Positions 1 to 6,500 of a DNA stretch of 21,486 nucleotides are shown piece by piece. How positions within the stretch are numbered: the first letter of the stretch is position 1; every line of letters starts with the position of its first letter. The notes under the pieces are model-generated. The model was not told where the DNA came from, did no database searches, and saw only the letters and a program-made list of their open reading frames with translations. A program made the position numbers and the translations under genes. Origin of the DNA: a virus; the IMG/VR virus record IMGVR_UViG_3300027844_000730, positions 1-21,486 of that record. One strand, 5' to 3'.

Positions 1-244
1 TTGTCATCGTTGCGTTACCAGACATAGTTACCCATGCACTAGTTCCTGCTGACGCACCACCTACAAGCAATTTTGTAGTAGTTGCTGTACTTGCAGTAAT
101 ACCTACCTTTTCTTGTAGTTCTTTAATTGCAGCGTTTTGGTTGTTTTGATGAGCAGCCGAAACGGTGTCTACGTTGTCAGCAAGGTTCTCATTTAAGTTA
201 GTATTAGTATCTAACGCAGCGGGATATGCTGTTGTTCCTGCCAT
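1..244 (-). CDS. Start of a fibre- or tail-like structural gene (partial, 3' end beyond the window)
   Basis: Only the first 81 residues lie in the window. AGGAG (250-254) five bases before the ATG, ten bases after the previous stop, supports this start. The N-terminus is flexible (MAGTTAYPAALDTNTNLNEN). Then comes a helical stretch (DNVDTVSAAHQNNQNAAIKELQEKVGIT), resembling the N-AIKELQ-KVG module common in phage fibres, hooks and appendage proteins. It is followed by a Gly/Thr/Ala-rich part (LLVGGASAGTSAWVTMSGNATMT) typical of repetitive trimeric fibre shafts. A head-fibre, tail-fibre or adaptor role is likely. The length and receptor-binding part cannot be seen. Confidence 0.55.
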   Translation of the reverse strand, partial: MAGTTAYPAALDTNTNLNENLADNVDTVSAAHQNNQNAAIKELQEKVGITASTATTTKLLVGGASAGTSAWVTMSGNATMT

Positions 245-254
245 TCCTTCTCCT

Positions 255-419
255 CTAGGCTAATCGCCTTCTTCTTATTCTTCTATAGATGTTCTGGATT
301 TCTACAGCTGAGTATTTAAACTTAGCATACAGATTACCAGAACCACCGTATTGTTCTTCACTACCGACGTTACCAGCAGCAATTCCTACATTACCTTCAC
401 CTGTCGTAAGACCAGCCAT
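255..419 (-). CDS. 54-residue protein with an Arg-rich C-terminus
   Basis: This short frame begins at the ATG of a TAATG overlap with the 156-residue gene and ends in TAG, 10 bases before the next ATG. The N-terminal half is Gly/Asn/Ala-rich and flexible (MAGLTTGEGNVGIAAGNVGS). The middle (GNLYAKFKYSAVEIQNIY) could form a strand or helix. The last residues are strongly basic (YRRIRRRRLA). I know no family. A basic tail behind a flexible linker could bind packaged DNA or an acidic surface of the portal, or be a peptide that anchors in another virion protein. Tight spacing on both sides and the coupling site support its being real. Confidence 0.6.
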   Translation of the reverse strand: MAGLTTGEGNVGIAAGNVGSEEQYGGSGNLYAKFKYSAVEIQNIYRRIRRRRLA

Positions 420-889
420 TAGACTCTAAATGTCCCTGTTACTGAAAAAGTAAATGAGGCATTGTCTGAACCAGCATCTGTTACTGCCCACTTGAATCGG
501 AGTGCATCACCCCATGCAAGGTCAGCAACTGAACCAGCTGTCAGTGCTCCATCGTTAATTGTTCCAGACGTTTCACCGCCTGTAGCACCGGGGTAAACAT
601 CAGCACGATATTTCTTTGCACCCCCGTTACCTAAGACTTCTGTGAAGGATACAAGATCCATCCAGTCACCATTAGGCATTTCTCGCTGAACAAATACAGC
701 GAGTTTATCTCCTACTTCTGTGGCTGCGGCTGTAACATCAAGCATGAAGTAAGCACTCGTATATGGAGCAAGCCCTTTCACAGTTGTTGTATCACTAGCA
801 GTTCTAGCAGCAGCTGATACTAAAGTTAAGTTGTCCATATAGGGCATAGAATTTTGTAAATTGTGCCCATAAGATACTCCACCTGACAT
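419..889 (-). CDS. Virion-structural-like beta-rich protein (156 aa)
   Basis: I do not recognise a named family. The 156 residues are Ala/Thr/Gly/Asp-rich, with strand-like runs (AYFMLDVTAAA, DKLAVFVQREM, WMDLVSFTEVL, ALRFKWAVTD and ASFTFSVTGTFRV). This suggests a beta-sandwich of the kind found in head decoration, head-fibre or neck proteins. The N-terminal SMPYMD and the C-terminal F-x-V ending echo the 140-residue protein. Translation starts after AAGGA (898-902), eight bases from the ATG, downstream of the G6/C6 hairpin. It is therefore probably made at a lower level than its upstream neighbour. The TAA stop overlaps the next ATG as TAATG, so the 54-residue protein is probably made with it. 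A minor capsid or decoration role is the best guess. Confidence 0.5.
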   Translation of the reverse strand: MSGGVSYGHNLQNSMPYMDNLTLVSAAARTASDTTTVKGLAPYTSAYFMLDVTAAATEVGDKLAVFVQREMPNGDWMDLVSFTEVLGNGGAKKYRADVYPGATGGETSGTINDGALTAGSVADLAWGDALRFKWAVTDAGSDNASFTFSVTGTFRV

Positions 890-911
890 TTTCCACTTCC
901 TTTATAGTAGA

Positions 912-933
912 AGGGGGGAACTTAATCCCCCCT
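912..933 (-). terminator. G6/C6 hairpin after the capsid-decoration genes (weak or leaky terminator)
   Basis: Six G and six C face each other, extended by one A-T pair on each side (8-base stem) around a 6-base loop, 11 bases after the stop of the 140-residue gene. On the minus strand only TTCT follows rather than a U-run, so termination would be weak. It may instead protect the 3' end of the abundant capsid message from exonucleases, or lower expression of the genes beyond. Confidence 0.55.
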
Positions 934-944
934 AACTAGCTATA

Positions 945-1367
945 CTAAACTCTCATATGAAAGATCATCGTCGTATCAATAGCGTGAGTCCCGTGTGAGG
1001 ACTGCACATCTACTTCAACTACGTCACCTTTCTCTAGGTACAAATCAGTGGTAGCTGTACCGAAAGCACCGACAGCGGCTGCTGTTAGTGTAAGGATAGC
1101 GGTAGCTGCTCGTGCAGTTTCACTATTCTTAAGGTGTATTACCGTATCTGTAGCTCCAGATTTTGTTCCAACATAGTAATCGTACATATCCACGTACCCA
1201 GAAGCAGGAGCTGAAAATTTAGCAACGATACCATCTGTAGCGTCAGCTATTCCTTCATCTTCTGCTAAGTTTCCGGGAATATGAACAGTTATCGGTAGCC
1301 GGAAGTGCTTATCAACATTGGGCATAGTATGACCAAAGAACCTATAGGATTCTGCAGTGTTACCCAT
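945..1367 (-). CDS. Probable head decoration/stabilisation protein (140 aa)
   Basis: This 140-residue protein follows the major capsid gene and has no recognised family. It is Ala/Thr/Val/Asp-rich and looks like an all-beta sandwich (alternating hydrophobic strands such as GYVDMYDYYVGT, DTVIHLK, GDVVEVDVQ and TTMIFHMRV). It has no signal peptide, membrane segment or Cys. Position, size, beta content and the exceptional ribosome site suit a protein needed at about capsid copy number, such as a decoration or cement protein. Its first residues (FFGHTMPNVD) and last residues (IFHMRV) resemble those of the 156-residue protein downstream, so the two may be related. A head-tail connector is less likely given the predicted fold and the strong translation signal. 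The stop is TAG, just before a G6/C6 hairpin. Confidence 0.55.
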   Translation of the reverse strand: MGNTAESYRFFGHTMPNVDKHFRLPITVHIPGNLAEDEGIADATDGIVAKFSAPASGYVDMYDYYVGTKSGATDTVIHLKNSETARAATAILTLTAAAVGAFGTATTDLYLEKGDVVEVDVQSSHGTHAIDTTMIFHMRV

Positions 1368-1371
1368 TTAT

Positions 1372-1382
1372 ATCACCTCCTT
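1372..1382 (-). promoter_or_regulatory. Near-perfect Shine-Dalgarno of the 140-aa gene
   Basis: AAGGAGGTGAT is complementary to 11 consecutive bases of the typical 16S rRNA 3' end. The GGAGG core lies eight bases from the ATG at 1367. It is the strongest ribosome site in the window and implies very high translation. Confidence 0.85.
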
Positions 1383-1384
1383 CT

Positions 1385-2635
1385 TTAACTTAAGGTTGTA
1401 CTAAGACCGTAGATCCAGCCATGAGCTTTATCTGCGTTTCGTACTTCCATTGTGTACTCACCTGTAATCGTAGCGGTTTGTCGGTCACCGTCTACTGGGA
1501 CTGGTGTAGTAAAGAATGAACGGTCGTTGCCATTACCCTTAAGTGCACCAATTCCGATATACTCTCTTTGAAGTATAATCAAATCTGATGGTTGTACATA
1601 GCGATCAAGAACAATGTCTAGGTCACCAAACTCAGACTCGTAAGTACCTACAACTACACCGAGTGCACTCTCTTGTCGGTCAGTCCGTACATACGGGCTA
1701 GCGAAAGAAGAGAGAACTCGCTTCTGTGTTGCGTTTACTAGAATCGTGTCTGGCTTTCCACCATCATTCCAAATGTTTTGTAGTTCATCCATAAGAAGCT
1801 TCTCAGTCAGTTTGGCATCTGCGCCATTTGTACTGTTGGCAGTAGCAGAGGTTTTAATAAACCCATATAGACCACCCATTCTTCGCGCTGTAGCTGCCGT
1901 GTTAGCAGCGGGAACGTCGTTCCTGATACCGTAGTGAGCAGCTCTTTCAAGCTTAATTACGATTTCTTGGAACTTCTTAGCAAACTCTCTATCAAACTCA
2001 TTAGTAATACCAAACTTCTCAATTGACTCTGAAGTACCAGAAACTGATACCGCATCGTGAAAGATTTGAGTGTAATTACTATCTGTACCTAGCGCAGTTG
2101 AATTATAGACCGTAGAGAAGGTCGCACCATCTGCTTGCAAGTTACCAAGATTGTAGATAGTCTGACCAGTTACGTTAACACCTAGTCCGTGTGCTGCGTC
2201 TTCTGTTTCATCTGCTGCGCCAATAGTTAAAGTACCTGCAGATGTGCTCATTGCTGTCACAACACCGTAAGTACGGGCTACGTTACCTACGTTAATCAAG
2301 TCGCCTATCTTAAAGTAGTTAACTGAATCTGTTCCAACTGTTAGTGTTTCACCGGCGGAGCTGTCTCCTGCTGTTAGTAAAACTTGTGAAGGGATTAGCT
2401 CATCACTCTGCCATGTATGTGTCGTATTAAGACAAGGGTAGGCCAACGAATCAGCACCTGCGTTAGCAGATCCTGCTTCATCACCCATGCCCAGCATGGA
2501 AAGTAATGGAATATCCCTTGGGTCGATTGCATCAATGAATTCTGATACATTCTGTTTTTGGGTATAGGCGTTACTATCAAAGATAGACCTCATACCACCT
2601 GCGGCACCATCGGTGCCTGTAAATGCTGTTACCAT
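1385..2635 (-). CDS. Major capsid protein, SU10/DUF5309 type (HK97 fold)
   Basis: This is the main shell subunit, 416 residues, the usual family size. The N-terminal arm (1-40) precedes DIPLLSMLGMG. Residues about 85-165 form a Gly/Thr/Val-rich beta insertion with the family's 'GDLINVGN...VVTAMS' pattern. The strongest signature is NYTQIFHDAVSVSGTSESIE (187-206) followed by KFGITNEFDREFAKK, a long helix ending in IKLERAAHYG. RRMGGLYGFI (251-260), IWNDGGKPDTILVNATQKR (288-306) and the C-terminal GEYTMEVRNADKAHGWIYGLS (392-412) complete it. This order matches the SU10 major capsid (DUF5309) family, which adopts the HK97 fold. No cleavable N-terminal delta domain is obvious; a separate scaffold gene lies upstream. 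It is followed 17 bases later by the 140-residue gene, whose ribosome site touches this stop region. Confidence 0.92.
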   Translation of the reverse strand: MVTAFTGTDGAAGGMRSIFDSNAYTQKQNVSEFIDAIDPRDIPLLSMLGMGDEAGSANAGADSLAYPCLNTTHTWQSDELIPSQVLLTAGDSSAGETLTVGTDSVNYFKIGDLINVGNVARTYGVVTAMSTSAGTLTIGAADETEDAAHGLGVNVTGQTIYNLGNLQADGATFSTVYNSTALGTDSNYTQIFHDAVSVSGTSESIEKFGITNEFDREFAKKFQEIVIKLERAAHYGIRNDVPAANTAATARRMGGLYGFIKTSATANSTNGADAKLTEKLLMDELQNIWNDGGKPDTILVNATQKRVLSSFASPYVRTDRQESALGVVVGTYESEFGDLDIVLDRYVQPSDLIILQREYIGIGALKGNGNDRSFFTTPVPVDGDRQTATITGEYTMEVRNADKAHGWIYGLSTTLS

Positions 2636-2644
2636 TTAGGTATT

Positions 2645-2649
2645 CCTCC
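2645..2649 (-). promoter_or_regulatory. Ribosome binding site of the major capsid gene
   Basis: GGAGG stands nine bases before the ATG at 2635 in the 25-base gap after the scaffold stop, and it decides that start. Confidence 0.75.
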
Positions 2650-2660
2650 AAATTTATTTT

Positions 2661-3473
2661 TTATTGGAGTCCAAAGCTTCTCTTGTAAGAAATTATTTCC
2701 CCTTGAATTGCAATAGCCACTGCGAGTTTCCGTCCCTTTCGGGCCTGTTCATATCTTTCCTCCAGCTCAATTAGCCCTGCGTTGACAGCATTGCTGCCAT
2801 CGCGCCTACTCGTTGAGGCAGTTTCAGATCCACGCGATGTTCCCGGTGTACGGGATGCTTCTTCTTGTGCAGGTACTTCAGCATCTCTTGCAGGTTTAAC
2901 TGCGGCTAGTAACTCTTCTTTTAAAATGTTCATTTTATCATCAAGTTTAGATTCTTGTGCTTTTGCACTTAAATCTCCAGCCATTTTCCACACCTCTTGT
3001 GGTGTTGATGCAGATTGTAACGCACTAGGGTCGACATCAGGAAACGAGCTCACGGCTTGCTGAATAGTTTGTGTAAGAATTCGCTGACGGTTAGTCGACT
3101 GTTCCCTACGTTCTTGTTCAGCTTGCTGAGTTGCTTGTTCACGTTGTTGTCTTTCTTCAAGAACCAATTTGGCTCCATCTGCGTCGTCGGTTTCAATTAA
3201 CCGTTGTTCAAGAGTGTTGATAGCACCATCTTTGGTTTTTATCTGCTCATCGTAATAAGATTGCAATCCCGTGTACCACTCTTGGTATTTACCTTCAAGG
3301 TCACGTTCTTGTTCCCCCATCTTACGAGCCATATCACCAACTCTTGAATTTAAGTCTTTTTTATCCGACTCTAGTTCTACGATTTTGGCTTGCATGTCAT
3401 CTGATGACAGATTAGGGTTATTTTCGAGTGAGTCCGTAGACTGCTCTGTAATACCCTCTGTTTCGTTAGTCAT
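2661..3473 (-). CDS. Capsid scaffolding protein
   Basis: This 270-residue protein lies directly upstream of the major capsid gene, the usual place for a scaffold. It would template assembly of the empty procapsid and then leave or be degraded. The sequence has scaffold character: an acidic Asn/Ser/Glu-rich N-terminus (1-30), a Gln/Glu/Arg-rich coiled coil (about 27-135, with heptad-like runs such as LEERQQREQATQQAEQERRE), a Ser/Thr/Arg linker (about 205-230) and a basic amphipathic C-terminal helix (about 234-266, YEQARKGRKLAVAIAIQGEI). Basic C-terminal helices bind the coat in known scaffolds. Trp and Cys are few or absent. No protease domain is visible, so this is not a protease-scaffold fusion. 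It is the first gene after the candidate promoter, and the capsid gene follows 25 bases after its stop. Confidence 0.8.
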   Translation of the reverse strand: MTNETEGITEQSTDSLENNPNLSSDDMQAKIVELESDKKDLNSRVGDMARKMGEQERDLEGKYQEWYTGLQSYYDEQIKTKDGAINTLEQRLIETDDADGAKLVLEERQQREQATQQAEQERREQSTNRQRILTQTIQQAVSSFPDVDPSALQSASTPQEVWKMAGDLSAKAQESKLDDKMNILKEELLAAVKPARDAEVPAQEEASRTPGTSRGSETASTSRRDGSNAVNAGLIELEERYEQARKGRKLAVAIAIQGEIISYKRSFGLQ

Positions 3474-3479
3474 ACTAAT

Positions 3480-3484
3480 CCTCC
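3480..3484 (-). promoter_or_regulatory. Ribosome binding site of the scaffold gene
   Basis: GGAGG lies six bases before the ATG at 3473 and fixes that start for the scaffold. Confidence 0.8.
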
Positions 3485-3494
3485 ATTCATATTT

Positions 3495-3523
3495 ATTATA
3501 ACACTTTTGTCAAGGTTTGACAA
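3495..3523 (-). promoter_or_regulatory. Sigma70-like promoter for the scaffold-capsid genes
   Basis: On the minus strand TTGTCA (3523-3518, five of six matches to the -35 consensus) is followed by exactly 17 bases and then a perfect TATAAT (3500-3495). It fills the only sizeable gap between the giant gene and the scaffold. Transcription would begin about 3488, leaving a very short leader before the GGAGG ribosome site at 3484-3480. This would let the high-copy capsid genes be expressed independently of the 17 kb upstream. It is read from sequence only; the start site is not proven. Confidence 0.65.
3507..3523. repeat. 17-base palindrome overlapping the -35 box (operator-like)
   Basis: Two perfect 7-base arms, TTGTCAA and TTGACAA, flank a 3-base centre. 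The palindrome covers the -35 hexamer and half of the promoter spacer, the position where a repressor or activator dimer would act. There is no T-run after it on either strand, so it is not a good intrinsic terminator for the giant gene, although a short RNA hairpin is possible. Confidence 0.55.
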
Positions 3524-3526
3524 GTG

Positions 3527-6500
3527 CTAATCTCTACGTCTCGCAAACCTCGGAGTATCAGATGGATATGAGAATGTAGGAGAACGACCATACGTTTTAT
3601 AATTACTACCTCCCAACCCAAGCATTTCCTTAGTTTGATAGATTAATTTTAATGCCTGTACCCACTGTTCAAATGAGTAACTTGTGCCTACAGGGAACGT
3701 TCTAAACATAGCTCGTAACATACGTTCGTGATTACGAGTTAACTTCTGACTAGGATTTGTAAAGAAGTTAGTAAGTGCATCTTCAAACGAAGAATCATGG
3801 AACACCATATTGATGTGCTTAGATACCTCACTCCACTCAGGTAAGCCACCCACCCCAGAAGATGTTGGTGAGGCTTGCCTTCCACTTGCAGCAGGTTTAG
3901 CCCATCCGCGACTTGGCAGTGATACCTTAGTAGGTGTTTTTTCATTTCTCTTACGGCCAGTAGCTATTCCTACTATAGCTGAAAGAGCATCTATGTATTG
4001 AAAAGAAGCAATCTTAGCATCTTTATCGGCTACTCCACTGGGACCAGTTAAGCGCAGTAAGGTAGCTACTTCTCTGATGTTTGATAAGTCACCATACATT
4101 GTAGTAATCTGGGAGAACATACTCTCCCACATATCTTTAATGTCTTCAATATCTGATACACCGTTTCTTGCAAATGTTTCAAAGATGAAATCACCCGGCA
4201 TAAGGTTCTGTGTCTGTCTATAGTACCGTGATGCAATAGACGCTTTAATATTTTGAGCTTCTTTAGAAAGTCTAGGATGTTGTGCTAAGTCATACAGCTG
4301 ATACTTTCTACCAATGTTTCTAGCAACGTTACTTACTGAAGGGTACCCGCTTTGTGGCTTCCCTCTGATATCTTGTGGTATGCCTTGTACATCATCGAAG
4401 TCAGGCAAGTCCATACCTTCTTCAGCAGCAGCTACAGGGCCTAGGGGTGATCCAGATTTATCTCTCTCAGCATATAGTTGTTTTAATTGTTCTGCTTCTT
4501 CCCACTCACCTTTATCTTCTAACGCTTTTATTGTTAGAGCTTCTGCAATAATTCTATCTGCGTCCTTTTTAAAGTATTTAATATACAACTTATGTTCATC
4601 CAAAGTCGGATCAAGTCTATTAAAAATATCATAAAGTGATACAAACTTCATAAGTTCTTTTACTTCTAAAGCTTTCTTAAACTCGTCAAGAGATTCAGCA
4701 TCATAGATTCCAAGCTCTTGGTTTGGAGCTAAGAAGTGGTACTGTTCATCCCATGGAGCAGCTTGATTGAAATCAGTCTGCAAACGAGTCACTTTCTCAT
4801 CCCACGCACCATTCTTCATATCCTGAAATGAAATATTTTTTACATCACCAAGTCTTTCTGTTACATGTTTTACAAGGTCAGATTGTGAATACTCATTACG
4901 TTCCATCCAGACTTTGCCGTACTCATTAGTTTCTAACCAGTCTAGAACACCATCAACCGTAGGTGGTTTCCACATATCTATAGAAGTTTGTACTGCATTT
5001 GCTATAGAAGCAGCGTCCCCAAGTTCCCCTTCGTATATCTCACTAAGTTCTTTTTGCATCTCACGCATGACAGATTCAATAGCTTTATCTACTATTTGTG
5101 GCATACTTGCGGATGAAGCTTCTACTATTTTATATAAACGGAACTGCTCAGGATCTTTGGCTTTCATCGAAGTTTCCCACGCTTCTACCTCTTTAAGATA
5201 TTGCCCCCAGTTAACAATGTTAGTAGTTCTACCGTCTTTAGCTACCAAAGAGAACTCATCTTTTCTAGCAGTAAACTCTTCTGAGAATAATGTAGGAGCT
5301 GTCTTACGTTTATCTTCACGCATAAGCTCAACAAAGTTTTCAAGTTGCCACGCATTAAACATATCTACACTAATAAATCTTGGGTCATACCTAACTCCAG
5401 TTTTCTCAAACTTCCAGTCAGACATCTCTTGTAGAACCTGTTCAACATCTTCCCTTTTTATTTCACGGTATTCACCATCAGCGAACAAAGCATCCATCAC
5501 TTCTTCAACTTTGTGTACTCCTGCCATAGGGTCATCCGCAAACAGTGTCATGAACCACTCGTCTTTAATAAGCTTATCGCGTGTTAACTGCCTCCATAAC
5601 TGTGTAGAACCAAAAGAAGTTTTATCCATAATATGATTTGGATCAATAGGTACACCGCCTACCTCTTCAGGAGATAGTCCTACATTTATACCTGTTGTTT
5701 CAAATATACGTTTCTTCGCATCATTAAGTTGTGCATTCTTTCGGTTATTAACCGTCTCTAAGTCTCTAAAGAATGTCTCATCCATTGCAGGAGAGTCTTG
5801 TATTTCAAGTCCAAACTCGCTTAGATTTGGTCTATCTTCACTTCTCCCACTAGGTATTGAAGGACGCTCGCCGGGAATTGCAGCTATACCTGCATCGTAT
5901 TCATTGTTTATATCTTCCGCAATCTGATAGTACATACTTGAAGCTTGTGCACGATTAATTGAGTCGTGTTCAAGTTTTTTATTATTCAACCAATTTCTCG
6001 CCCATGGTGTTCCATCAAAGAACTCCGCATATTTCTTACTCTTTTGTGCTGCAGTTAGTGATCTACTCCGTACAATATTATAGTAGTTATTCATAATATC
6101 TGCGGCAAAGACTTTCTTACCAGTCGAAGGATCCATAGTATATTCACGTCCCGGTTTAAAAGCGAACCCAAGTAGTAGAGAAGAGGTATCTTGTATACCT
6201 CGTCTGCCACCAGCAGCCCTTTCCATATCATCATGTACTTGGTTTAGTACACTCATTTCTATTTTTTTACCATTAATAGGATCAGTAAGTTCTGCCTTTG
6301 GATCTAGCTTATGCCCAAATAACTTACTGCTAGTATCACCTATTGTATGTAGCAGAGGAATATTTATTACATTGTTCTGCTTTTGACGACTCCATGCATC
6401 CCACGCAAGTAATAGTAAGTATAGCTTTTCGTTTGTTTCAGGATTCGGGTCAGGCGATTGTACGTGTACTTCCCTACCATCTTCATCAATGGTAGTTGTA

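Noticed and set aside
3495-3522. TTGACA seven bases before TATAAT as the promoter pair
   Set aside because: A 7-base spacer is far too short for sigma70. The overlapping TTGTCA gives the exact 17-base spacing and is preferred.
3507-3523. Palindrome after the giant gene as an intrinsic terminator
   Set aside because: The stem is AT-rich and no T-run follows on either strand. The overlap with the -35 box makes an operator more likely.
4914-5636. 240-codon open frame on the plus strand inside the giant gene
   Set aside because: It is Ser/Ile/Leu-rich antisense shadow sequence without a ribosome site or any domain. The minus-strand frame over the same bases is continuous and has normal protein composition.
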